Source: Cytospora piceicola
Lineage: Eukaryota; Ascomycota; Sordariomycetes; Diaporthales; Cytosporaceae
Assembly (NCBI GenBank): GCA_023375675.1
Contig: JALQBC010000019.1
Coordinates: 558,001 to 622,000, forward strand
Length of the DNA stretch: 64,000 nt
Direction of reading: 5' to 3'
Below are positions 43,860-53,760 of this stretch, piece by piece. The notes beneath the pieces were generated by a model. It was not told the origin of the DNA. It ran no database searches and was given only the letters and a program-made list of their open reading frames with translations. Position 1 is the first letter of the stretch; every line of letters begins with the position of its first letter. Position numbers and translations under genes: made by a program.

Positions 43860-44222
43860 GTCTGAAAGGACGCTTGATCCGATGGTGGAGCATCGACCGG
43901 GCGAGGTACTTAATACGGGAGACCCAGTCGGGTTGGCGAAAGACCTTCTGCGAGTGGGTGAGTGGGGCGAGCTGTGAACATGATGAACAAGTAGCAGTTC
44001 ACAGGCTGATTTAAGGCTGGGTGACAGTAGTCTGGCGCTGGGTTTCCAGCAAATAGGTATATATATATAAACATTTGACTAAACATAATTCAAAACAGAC
44101 AGTGTCTCGTTGGTATAACTATAAACTCCGTTGCCGTACGATTGCCGTACGAATTGCCGACTTCAAATTAACTTTGGAAAACACACTCCCTTCCCAATAC
44201 CCATGTCTACATAGATACACCT
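43860..44222. other. tRNA 5' flank and 3' flank of the Axl2-like gene
   Basis: Contains a short TATATATATA run at about 44059-44068; no gene recognised. Confidence 0.5.
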
Positions 44223-47200
44223 TCACAAGAAAGCAGGAGGGCCATCCGAGTCCCCACTCCCCCCAGAGCCCCGAGAACGAGCCAGACTCTTCCGCCTGTA
44301 GTCGTGACCCCCAACCCCCACACCCCCCAGCCAGTCCACAGCCTCCTCGAACGTCGGGCTCTCCTCCTCGTGGATGACGACGTTGGGCTCGTTCCACGTC
44401 CCGCTCCTGAAGCTCCGCCCCGCCCCGCTCTGCGTCGTCTTGGCCGTGACGGGCCTCTCGAGCCCGCCCGACAGCCCCGTCTGCACCGTCGACCACGAGT
44501 TGGACGGCCGCGGCGGCCGGAACGGCGAGCTGTTGGCGATGTCCTCGTACCCGGAGATGCCCAGCCCCGTGTCCGGGTTCCTCACGCGCAGGGGCGTAGG
44601 GAACGCGGGCAGCTCGTTCGGGGAAGAACCACCGCCGGGGCCGCCCCAGCCACTGTGACCAGGCCGCCGGACCGCCCCCGTGCCGAGACTCACCCCGTGG
44701 CTCCCGCGGTTGTTGCCGAGTGACAGGTGGCTGCTGCGGCTGGACGAGCTCCCGCTCATCCGCGACCTCCGCCTCCTGTGGTTCTCGCTGTCCAGCGCCA
44801 CCGCCTCCGCGGGGATCCGGGGCACGGGCACGGTCGACGGCGCGCCGGGGTCGTTCTGTGGCCAGGACCGCGGGCTGATGTACGCCCCGCCGGCGGCGAT
44901 GCTGATGTAGTCAACGTCGCCCTTGGCCGGGCTGGCCGTCTCGAAGATGCCCTGCCCGGCCGTCGGGCTCTCGTTGAAGTGGAGGCGGGCCTTGCCCAGG
45001 GCTCGCAGCGTCTTGCGCTTGGGGACCTGTACCATTGCCGAGTTGGCTATGCTCGCTGCCCCCTTGGCCGAGGCGGTGGCCTTGGCTGCGAGCTTGCGAG
45101 TCTGGTCCTTGAAGGTGTCGATGGAGGAGAAGCTTGCGAATGACTTTTGGGATTTCTCGTGCCGGAGGGCTGGGTGCTGCTGGAACTGAGGGTCTTCTGC
45201 TGGTTTTCGGCTCTTCTCGTTGACAATCTCCGAGTTGTCTACTGGCGAGATATCGTGGTTGATGTTGTCAACAGCTTCATTGGGGGTTTGGACCCGGGCA
45301 GGATTCCTCGGGGGTGGGCCACGGGCCATGTCGTTCGTCCCGTAGGCGGTCTCTGGTGTCTGCTGGATGCTGTCCTCCCTCTCGACCGTGGGGATGGCGA
45401 CCTCAATGTCATTCCGGAAGGAGCTATGACTGCCGCGGCTCAAAGTGATCGGGGGAGGGAAATTCAGGCCAAGGCCATGGCGGTCATCGTCATCGAAGAA
45501 ACTTGCTGATGCCCGGATGCTTGTACGTTTCAGGTGCGGGATCCGGAAGTTGCGCAGAGGCGCGAGCCAGGCCTTGCTCGGGGAAAAGTTGGTCTGGCTC
45601 GCGCTCGTGATGTCGTATACTATAACGGGTAGTGGTGGTGTCATGACGTCGGGAGAGCCGGTATACTCCAGACGAAGATTGCTGGGCTTTCGAGGCTTCG
45701 TCTTCTCGGCTGCCGATTTTGTGCGAACAATTTCGTGCTGTTGTTGGCTTAGGTCGAGTACGGAAGATTCAGGGTCAAGTCCTTGGGTGTGGATGAAACT
45801 GCCTGGCTTGGGGCCGCAGCTTTCGTTCCCTTCCAGCGGCGTCCGCGAATGGCGCTTCTGTCGTCTCCGGTAGAAACAGAAGAGGAGACATATGACGAGC
45901 AGGACCGCGACGATGACCGAAACAAGGACAGCGATGAGGACCGGACTGGGCCGTCGAGTCGTGTGGCTGTCTCCTGGAGAATCAGATGACTTTGGGGTTG
46001 AGGTAGTAGCAGAAGGAGCAGAAGAGGATGTAGATGATGATGTGGAATCGGTGGCAGACAGAACCTGGATAGTCAGCCTCTGGGTCTGTGTTGCTCCGTC
46101 CCTCTTCACTTTGGCGTTTCTTGAACTGGCACTGAATGTGACGTCGATCACTGATTTTGGAGCCTTCTTTGGGACATGACCTGACAGGGTCAAGGCAGCC
46201 GTGTCGAACTCAAGCCAAGACGTTGATGGCTGTATATCAGCCGTTATGTCGATACCAGAAGGGTCTAGCAAATAAGGTCTAAGATCGAACGACAGTTTAC
46301 TGCCGGGCTTCAAGTCCAAGGTCGGAAATGCAGCCTGGAAGACACTATCGTGAGTCGTGACTTGGACCTGGAACGTGATATTCAGCGTGTCTGAGTAAGT
46401 GTCTTCCATCATCACAGCGAAAGAAGTCGACTGCGCGTTGTCTGGAGGCGTCCCACTGATAGCCCACGAGTCTTGGTCGAGCGTGAGCCAGGATGGCAGG
46501 TTGTTGGTCGATACCGTTGGCATATCGCCCACCGCTGCCGGCTGCCCATCGATCTTGACGTTTCCAACAAGATCATTGTACGTTAACGGTGTTCCGGCAG
46601 CGGCATCCAACGTGACGGTTGGCTGGCCAGCCGTCAAGCTGTGACTTCCGACCACGATGGAAAAGTTGACCGAGGCCGCTGAGAAGCCCTTGACATCCGA
46701 GGCGACGAGCTTCAGAGAGAAAGTTTGTGGAGGCTCGACTAGAGAGTAGAAGGGCGGCGTGGTCCCTACAAATCCGAGAGTGTCTGGATCGAACGAGACC
46801 CAGGCCGGTAGGGGGCTGTTGTCTATCGTTACAGCGTAGTAGTCAAGGTCCGAAGTTACAGGATCGGAGAAGGTGTTCTGGGCAAAGGCGAATTCGAAGG
46901 GATGCGCCGGATACTGGAGGATGGAAGCGGGGGCAGAGTAGGTACCGAAACTCTGTATTTGATCAGACATTGGTATCTCTACCGTCGGCCCTGCGTCTCT
47001 AGATACAACAAGTGTCGCATTTTGAGAGGTTGACCCTGTCGAGTCTGTTGCGACCAAGACTATGGGAACGCCGACCACTGTTCCCGCCGCAATGTCGCCA
47101 TCTTGCGGTGTTCCGTATAACGTCCGGTTGTCGCTGTCGATAGAGAGCCATGGTGGTGGATCCGTCAAGGAGTAGGATAGCGCTGAGCCAGACGAAGAGG

Positions 47201-47357
47201 TGAATGTCGAGGACGAGAAGATGAAAGAAAAGGGCTGTGATAATCTTGCGACTGGAGGTACTTGGGAGTTGATAGGGAACGAGACGGTCGGCGCAGCTTG
47301 TACCACAGCCGCCCGTGATAAGGTCAGGAGGATGAATGTCCTCGCGACGGAAAGCAT
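44223..47357 (-). CDS. axl2: Axl2-like polarity protein with cadherin-like (CADG) repeats
   Basis: I take ATG 47357 (MLSVARTFILLTLSRAAVVQAA), which puts a signal peptide first; the longer frame start at 47492 would bury it. The result is 1044 residues, no introns. Four dystroglycan-type cadherin-like modules lie at about 22-120, 124-237, 245-334 and 340-432, with motifs such as LTDPPPWLSIDSDNRTLYGT and NLPSWLTLDQDSWAISGTPP. A Ser/Thr stalk precedes one membrane helix (about 473-495, VLIAVLVSVIVAVLLVICLL) followed by FCFYRRRQKR. The 550-residue cytosolic tail is Pro/Ser-rich and ends with HEEESPTFEEAVDWLGGVG. Axl2-type proteins mark sites of bud or septum growth with septins (yeast knowledge). 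A role in polarity or septation here is inferred. Confidence 0.85.
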   Translation of the reverse strand: MLSVARTFILLTLSRAAVVQAAPTVSFPINSQVPPVARLSQPFSFIFSSSTFTSSSGSALSYSLTDPPPWLSIDSDNRTLYGTPQDGDIAAGTVVGVPIVLVATDSTGSTSQNATLVVSRDAGPTVEIPMSDQIQSFGTYSAPASILQYPAHPFEFAFAQNTFSDPVTSDLDYYAVTIDNSPLPAWVSFDPDTLGFVGTTPPFYSLVEPPQTFSLKLVASDVKGFSAASVNFSIVVGSHSLTAGQPTVTLDAAAGTPLTYNDLVGNVKIDGQPAAVGDMPTVSTNNLPSWLTLDQDSWAISGTPPDNAQSTSFAVMMEDTYSDTLNITFQVQVTTHDSVFQAAFPTLDLKPGSKLSFDLRPYLLDPSGIDITADIQPSTSWLEFDTAALTLSGHVPKKAPKSVIDVTFSASSRNAKVKRDGATQTQRLTIQVLSATDSTSSSTSSSAPSATTSTPKSSDSPGDSHTTRRPSPVLIAVLVSVIVAVLLVICLLFCFYRRRQKRHSRTPLEGNESCGPKPGSFIHTQGLDPESSVLDLSQQQHEIVRTKSAAEKTKPRKPSNLRLEYTGSPDVMTPPLPVIVYDITSASQTNFSPSKAWLAPLRNFRIPHLKRTSIRASASFFDDDDRHGLGLNFPPPITLSRGSHSSFRNDIEVAIPTVEREDSIQQTPETAYGTNDMARGPPPRNPARVQTPNEAVDNINHDISPVDNSEIVNEKSRKPAEDPQFQQHPALRHEKSQKSFASFSSIDTFKDQTRKLAAKATASAKGAASIANSAMVQVPKRKTLRALGKARLHFNESPTAGQGIFETASPAKGDVDYISIAAGGAYISPRSWPQNDPGAPSTVPVPRIPAEAVALDSENHRRRRSRMSGSSSSRSSHLSLGNNRGSHGVSLGTGAVRRPGHSGWGGPGGGSSPNELPAFPTPLRVRNPDTGLGISGYEDIANSSPFRPPRPSNSWSTVQTGLSGGLERPVTAKTTQSGAGRSFRSGTWNEPNVVIHEEESPTFEEAVDWLGGVGVGGHDYRRKSLARSRGSGGSGDSDGPPAFL

Positions 47358-48445
47358 CGTATCATTACACAACGCTCGTTGAGTGCGGACCTCATGGAGT
47401 CGTGAATATCTGGTTGACGACGGAACGAACGGGCGAACAGAGAAGGAACTGAGGAGGACAAGAGCGACACGAACCTGACAACCTACCGGCACCAGAAGTG
47501 GTTATCGAGGACACACATTCAGGAGGGTTAGAGGCATCTTCAGCCTCCTCTCCCTTGAACAACTTGCAAGCCATCCCAGGATTCGGGAGAGGTCCAACCA
47601 GCCCCTTGGCCCTTGGCCCTTGGGGAGCAATTCAGCACCATACACATGTGTCGGCTGGTCTAGAGTGAGAATGGTGACAATAGGGGGAGAAGATTTTGCG
47701 TGGACGCTACACTCAATGAGAAGGCGAAGGGGGACTATGAGAGGCTGAGGTTGAGTCAACATTCCAGTCGAGGGCCAGGCATGGTCAGGGAGCGGGTGAA
47801 CGGGTGGGCCGGGTGGTGAGTGAGGAAAGGGAGAAAGTTGCCCGACCTCCCCATGAATGAAAGGGCAATTCGACCCGCCGAGGGCTCGAAGACAGACTAT
47901 CATCATAGCATCGATAGAATTAAGGATTTTATTGTTAAAACAGAGTTACTGATGAAGAGAAGGGCAAGGGGGGATGTGGTATGTGGGATATTTTTCCAAG
48001 TGGTTGATGGGGTGAGTAAGAGCATGGAGAGCGAAGTGAGGTGAACTTACATACACACTACCACTACGAACACTACATACACTACTTGCTACTCTACACA
48101 CCAGTTTGACGGCATGATGATGAATTGCTGTAAGTGGCGCTGGGATAGTCCAGCCAGCGCCTGCGACGATCCACCGAAGAGTGCGGCACCGGCCTGGGCC
48201 CTCGGCGCCCCGATCCCAAGCTTCCGATCCGGAATTGAAGCGCCGAAAATCTTCATCGTCGCATCGTGTACTTCGTTACTGTCCCATTGACTCCTATCTT
48301 TCGCTGCTCCATGAGACCAAGAGGGATAACACACGCTGTCTTAGATTTCCTACTACTCCTGTAACCCACGGCCTCTCCCACCATCACTTGAGCACACACT
48401 GCCTTCTGCATAACCCTCCCGCTAGCCAAACGCCGAAGTTTCCCG
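47358..48445. other. Divergent promoter region (Axl2-like gene / EFM6-type gene)
   Basis: 1.1 kb between head-to-head genes. Short frames on both strands lack domains. No repeat or RNA gene recognised. Confidence 0.55.
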
Positions 48446-49662
48446 ATGTTGTCACGGTCACCTTCGCCGGACTTCGATCCATCGATGATGGGCGTCGACT
48501 TTGCACCACTACCCGAGTACATAGCCGCCAGCGACACAAATCTGGACTTCGGTGGCCTTCTCTCGGCACCATTGAGAGTCCATGAGAACCGCAAGTCAGG
48601 ATGCGGTGGTCAGACCTGGCCGGCAGGCGTGGTCCTCGCGAGGCATATGCTGCGATACCACAGGGACAGTCTGAAAACTGCTCGCATGTGAGTCTTTATT
48701 TTTATCATATTCACATGCTCCGGACCGAAGGATACATACATATTGTCACCTGCTGTGCTGAAGGCTGCGGACCCAAGTCCTCCTTTTGTGTAATCAAGTA
48801 CGTACTGATGGGATGACATGAACACACACAGACTCGAAATTGGTGCCGGCGGTGGTCTGGTCGGCTTGGCGGTTGCAAAGGGGTGCAAACCCCAGCATCC
48901 TCTCTATATCACAGATCAGCTAGAGATGCTTGAACTAATGGGACACAACATTGTGCTCAATGAGGCCGAGGGCCGTGTCAATGCCATGATACTCAACTGG
49001 TTCGTACAACACCGCCTCATCCTTCCCCATGACATGTGTAACGTTGAAAGCCCAGGTGTCTGTTACCCCTCTCACGCCTCAGAAGCAGATATCCGATATC
49101 CGAGACACTTGTCTATCGGCAACACTGGATGGATGCGACACCACATCTCTGTAGCCCGTGACCATGTCCTTTCTTCACCGCTGCCCCCCTACTGCCCTAC
49201 ACCTTTTTTACCCCCCATGGCTGCATGGCTGCAGTGCCACGGTATCAGCCGCCAGCCACAACATACGTCCCTTCCGTCCGTCCCACATTTACCGACGTCC
49301 ATCCTACATGCATGCTGACCATGTTGCAACACCTCGCAATATATAGGGGCGAATCATTACCGGCAGAGATCCAACGGATCAAGCCAGACGTCATCCTGGC
49401 TGCAGACTGTGTCTACCACGAGCCGTCGTTCCCCCTCCTGCTGCAGACTCTCAAGGACCTGCTGGCGCTGTGCCCGTCCGCCACGGTGTACTTCTGTTTC
49501 ATGAACAGACGGCGCGCCGACAAGCATTTCATCAAGAACGCCAGGAAGTCATTTGTCGTCACTGAGGTCGCAGATGACGACCGCCCGGTGTTCAGTAGGC
49601 TGGGGTTGTTCTTGTTGACACTCACTAGCAAAGAGAGACATGCAGACGCCCCAGCCCCATGA
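48446..49662 (+). CDS. efm6: EFM6/METTL21-type protein-lysine N-methyltransferase
   Basis: Exons 48446-48687, 48832-48999 and 49347-49662 give 241 residues, all in phase. ATG 48485 or 48488 (MMGVDF..) could also serve. The N-terminus holds GCGGQTWPAGVVLARHM, the family's W-x-AG entry motif. SAM-binding motif I is ILEIGAGGGLVGLAVA, then YITDQLEMLELMGHNIVLNE (acidic ribose-binding position), then LNWGESLPAEI and PDVILAADCVYHEPSFPLLL, which carries the D-C-V-Y post-II motif of METTL21 enzymes. Yeast Efm6 methylates a lysine of elongation factor eEF1A; the same target is inferred. The second intron (49000-49346) is 347 nt, much longer than its neighbours, with donor GTTCGT and acceptor ATATAG. 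Confidence 0.88.
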
Positions 49663-50480
49663 GGCGCTGTCCTGGGTCGTGGTATTGTTGTTGGTAGTGA
49701 TGTGGACCAGCTGGCTCGTACGTTTGTCGAGGACGGACGACATGATAGATTAAAATGGCACGGTCACTTGGTCTGTGAGGTGCATGCCAAACAACCCAAT
49801 GATTATGGCATTTCATGGGGTTCGGCATGCTACATTTCGTTTGGTATGCTGCTGCTGCTGTTGTGAGGCGCCAACGAAGCAGAGTGTTGGCACTAGGAAT
49901 GGCACACACAGTTGGCGTTTGAGCATAACCTCGCAAGAGGCCGCGTAGACCAAGAGGCCGACAGACGACCAAGAGACCAGAGACGCACCAATCTTCTGCA
50001 GCAAATCTGCCCTAACTTGCCGTAACCATAGGGGGGAGAGAGCATGGCCACTCTGGTTCTGGCCTGGCCCGGGCCTTGGTTGGACATGTGGATGGAGGCA
50101 AGGCGGAGGCAAGATGGAGGCAAGATCGGGTATCGGCAGCGACACGACAATCAATATCGCTTCACTTTGCTCGCTGTTTTGAGGCAAAAGATGAACTGTG
50201 TACGGCCTACTGCGGGGCTTGACTGCAGACCTTGCGGGGCTTGCAGGGCTCACAGTACACGTGTAGTGAAGTGAGCCTGGTAAGGCGATTCGGATCCATC
50301 TCCGTCGATCTTGCTGCATTACATACTGTATACTGTAGACAATAGACAACCTGAGTCCGTCAGTCTGTCGAGAGAAAAGAGGGGCACAAGACACTACTGC
50401 AGGAGAGGGGAAAAAAAAGAAGAAAAAAAGGCAGTAGAGTTTTTTTTTCTTGTTTTGAAGCATCCATACAGATTACAGTA

Positions 50481-50489
50481 TGTACACAC
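50481..50489. repeat. Target-site duplication, left copy
   Basis: TGTACACAC immediately before the left inverted repeat; identical to 50816-50824. Confidence 0.8.
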
Positions 50490-50815
50490 CGATTCCTCTG
50501 AAATGACTCCCCCAGAAATCATTTGACTCCCCCAAGCACACCAAAAAATTGACAAATTAGGGGTAGGGTTGGTTAGGGGTAGGGTTGGTTAGGGTTAGGG
50601 TTAGTGGCCCCCGTCCCTCGCGGCTGAGCGAGTGGTTTAAGGGAGGCCTTCTGGGATATGTTTGAATGAGACAAGTAGCTAGTTATGATAATGATAATTT
50701 TTTACAGTATTTGGCGGTATTCTGATGGTATTTCAGTGAAGTTCTGCTGATGTTCTTGGTGGTGTTCCTTGGGGGAGTCAGAAGATTGCCTGGGGGAGTC
50801 ATTTCAGAGGAATCG
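50490..50815. mobile_element. 326-bp non-autonomous TIR element (MITE-like) with 9-bp target duplication
   Basis: The first 26 bases (50490-50515, beginning CGATTCCTCTGAAATGACTC) are repeated exactly in reverse complement at 50790-50815. Imperfect inverted similarity extends to about 48 bases, with a second TGACTCCCCCAAG box in each arm (50524-50536 and 50768-50780). Directly outside each end is the same 9-mer TGTACACAC (50481-50489 and 50816-50824), as expected for a target-site duplication. There is no coding capacity, so it would need a transposase in trans. A 9-bp duplication and long TIRs fit Mutator-like elements best; hAT usually gives 8 bp. The interior holds telomere-like repeats and a tRNA D-arm-like stretch (GCTGAGCGAGTGGTTTAAGG). 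Confidence 0.8.
50557..50604. repeat. Interstitial telomere-like repeat array
   Basis: Two copies of a 16-base unit TTAGGGGTAGGGTTGG followed by TTAGGGTTAGGGTTAG. TTAGGG is the usual telomere repeat of filamentous fungi. The array lies entirely inside the inverted-repeat element. Confidence 0.9.
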
Positions 50816-50824
50816 TGTACACAC
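50816..50824. repeat. Target-site duplication, right copy
   Basis: TGTACACAC immediately after the right inverted repeat; identical to 50481-50489. Confidence 0.8.
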
Positions 50825-52818
50825 GGACAGACGGATATGTCGGCCATATCGAATACCGGTGAAGCGCTGATGCTGCAGAAGTTGCTCTCAAGCGCACATC
50901 GTAAGCGCCGACATAAGCGCATGCAGACTGGCAGACAGAATAAGAGGAAGTGGTGGCACTTTTTTTCCTTCACCTTCTCTAGGAAGAAAGAGAGCGGGTG
51001 GGATGACAATCAATAGTCGCTCCACGAAATAAGAAACAAAAACAATATTGAAAACATGACAAAGTCGCCACCTTTTAGGTACCGCCAACGGGCCGAAAAA
51101 GAAAGGCTATTGTGCCAAAGTTGGCGGGCACCAACTCTGAAAGAAAACGGGGTTCCGCTGTTCTGGGACCTTGACTGTCAGACTGTGTAGTGTAATAGTT
51201 AAGTACAATAATTGTAAATACAAGGATCTCAAGATCTCCACGGTCAGAAAATTCATATCATATGTATACATATGATCAGCAAAACTTTGATACCAACTCT
51301 GATCTCGGACTCCGACCACGCTGACCAAGCTGAAGCAGTCCACCAGTCCACCAGTCCACCAAACAGACCTGGCAAACCTGGCAGATCAAGCAGATCAAGC
51401 AAATCAAAGAAGGGCTGGTGAAGGGAGGGGCGGGAATGGGACACACTGGGATCAGCGAGTACATACCTACTTTAAGTATGTATCCACTCTGATCGCTCCG
51501 GATCAAATGTCCTCACCTCGTTCTTTTTCAGGGGCCACCAATTGGCACCAACAAATGGGTCAACCCGTTCCAAGCCTCACTCGAAGCGAGCAGCCGACAA
51601 CAGGCAATTCGGCCACGAAGGATGCCAACTGGCTGAGAGGTGAAAACAGTAACAAGGAAGCACACACGGCACAGAAGCGGTACGACGCCTCCGCCCCGTC
51701 ACACCACACCATTGAGTGGCAGAGTGGGTGTGTGTATGCTCCCTCCCCTGACTTGGCCGTACCATCCCGCACATACAGATGCATACCGGTACATAATTAC
51801 ATAAAATTGAGTAGTGTGCCACAGTACATTCTGTTTGGGATGGAACCTTAAATACGACGTCCCGTTGCTTGTGCCTGAATGTCAGCATGGGGGCCCCACA
51901 CCCTGTACCTTGCAGATGGGGGCATCTCTTCTGGAGGAGGCACCCGGAGGATCAGCCCGGGCCTTACAAGCTTATCACCCTTTTTGCCCGGAGAACAAGG
52001 CAACCTGGCAACGTTGGCCCGTCAGATTCTTCTCTTCCTACCAAATCGTGCATATACCCAGATCAGTCCATCTTTTGCGTCCCATGTTCCATGTTCCAAG
52101 TTCCATCGTCCATGGGCTGAGCCAATTATCGTGGCCGCAGAACAACATGGCTTTCCCGGAATCTCTTGAACGTGGGACGTAACCGAACAAAATCTCACCT
52201 ATCACTTGTGGGGTCAACTGAGTGGTCCCAACGCCATGTGTGAAGTGTCCGTGTGGGCCCCTCTCTTCTTTACGATCCGGACTTCGTATGTACATACTGT
52301 ACAGTACATGCATTGCCAGTGTGGTGGTGCCGAAGTTCCAAGGTTCCAAGGTTCCTCTGCCGTTTTCCCCGGTACATACTGTAACATACGGGTCCAAGAC
52401 CATCCATGAATCTCTTCAGCCCGAAAGAAAGGTAACAAGGCCCAGGCGCCATCAACTTCCATAAATGGCAAACCCGCCCGTCCCTTGATTCCCCTCCTCC
52501 TTCTCTCCCTCCCTTTCCCTTTTCAAAAATAAGAGAAAACCATTTGCATCGCTTGCGTGCTACCCACTTGTTCTCAAGGTTCTATCCTTCATACATTCCT
52601 TCCTTCATCACACGGAGCAGTGCTCACGTTCATTTTCCCACACGAGTATTGCATACCCAACTCTCACCACTTACGGTCCTTTCAAACGTCCCTAAGAAAG
52701 ATTCCCATACTCCGTGGCTTGACCCGAGACAAACCAATACATTGTTCGCACAGTCAATTCCAGTTGCATACCAGCCCCAACACATTTTCCTAGAGAAAGT
52801 GCAAGCCTGTCTATCATC

Positions 52819-53196
52819 ATGAAGTCCACAACAGCATCTCTCATCATCACCGCCCTGGCCTCGACGGTCATCGCTCAGCCCCATGGCCACCACCACCCGG
52901 CTCGTGCCGCCCATCAGCACGGTCACCAAGACCAGAAGCGGGAGCTTGTCACCGAGTGGGACATCGAGTGGGTCACCGAGACTGTGACCGAGTACATCGA
53001 CGCCTCGACCACTCAGATCATGTACCCTACCTCGAGCACCCCCGCGACGACGCTGGCCACCGTCACGACCAGCCCCACTCCTGGCGACTTCCTGGAGCAG
53101 ATCTCGAGCTCCTCCAGCTCCACACCTGTGGTCATTGCGCCCGTCGAGACCACCAGCTCCTCTTCGGTCTATGTCGCCCCGCCAGCTCCCACCACC

Positions 53197-53227
<31 letters not shown>

Positions 53228-53760
53228 TCATCATCAGCACTTCCGAGGTATACGTCGCTCCCGAGATCACCACCAGCTCGACCCCCGTGGACACACCCAC
53301 GCCCGCGCCCGTGGTCGAGACCCCCGCCACAACGTCAAGCAGCGCCGCCGCAGCCGCCACAACCACAGCCGCCGCCGCCTCGTCATCCTCCGAGTCGGGG
53401 AGCTCCGTGTCCGTCAACACAGACATCTCGGTCGTCCTCGGGTCAGACTACCAGTCGGGCGACCTTACGTACTACGACCTCGGCCTCGGCGCCTGCGGCA
53501 TCGACAACGGCGGCGAGGACGAGACGGAGAACATCGTGGCCATGTCCTCGGTCACCATGGGCGCCCAGTCCAACGGGAACCCCATGTGCGGCAAGTCCAT
53601 CAAGATCTACAACGCCGCCACCGGCAAGACCGCCACCGGCACCATCCAGGACAAGTGCCCCGGCTGCGTGGCCGGCAGCATCGACGTGTCCAGGAAGCTG
53701 TTCGAGGAGCTGGCCGACCTGAGCGAGGGGCGCGTGGAGATCTCGTGGAGCTGGGCTTAA
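52819..53760 (+). CDS. Secreted expansin-like (double-psi beta-barrel) protein with Ser/Thr-rich stalk
   Basis: A single exon of 313 residues. The signal peptide is MKSTTASLIITALASTVIAQ, followed by a His-rich stretch (HGHHHPARAAHQHGHQ) and a Lys-Arg site suited to Kex2 processing. Residues about 45-205 are Ser/Thr/Pro/Ala-rich, including nine AGC-encoded serines, and are probably heavily O-glycosylated. The last ~105 residues form an RlpA/expansin-like barrel: GDLTYYDLGLGACGIDN, MCGKSIKIYNAATGKTATGT, IQDKCPGCVAGSIDVSRKLF and GRVEISWSW. They hold four Cys and the conserved Asp of S-I-D-V-S. Such proteins bind or loosen cell-wall polysaccharide; catalytic activity is unproven. Likely extracellular or wall-bound. 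Confidence 0.88.
53200..53226 (+). repeat. (AGC)9 trinucleotide run inside the expansin-like gene
   Basis: Nine consecutive in-frame AGC codons encode a polyserine tract in the stalk. It continues into CATCAT repeats. Length can change by whole codons without breaking the frame. Confidence 0.95.

Larger units (their letters stand above)
49663..52818. other. 3.2-kb intergenic region with a mobile element
   Basis: Apart from the inverted-repeat element at 50490-50815, no supported feature. Several frames of 70-216 codons exist (e.g. 49813-50463 minus) but are low-complexity or unlike protein. 52500-52818 is pyrimidine-rich and is probably the leader of the expansin-like gene. Confidence 0.55.

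Noticed and set aside
44119..44496. 125-codon minus-strand frame near the Axl2-like 3' end
   Set aside because: Overlaps the real gene in another frame and is low in complexity.
49813..50463. 216-codon minus-strand frame with a poly-Phe start
   Set aside because: The apparent hydrophobic start comes from a poly-A/poly-T tract and the rest lacks any motif.
50610..50660. Possible tRNA gene inside the TIR element
   Set aside because: Only a D-arm-like stretch is present; there is no matching acceptor stem, anticodon arm or B-box (GGTTCGA).
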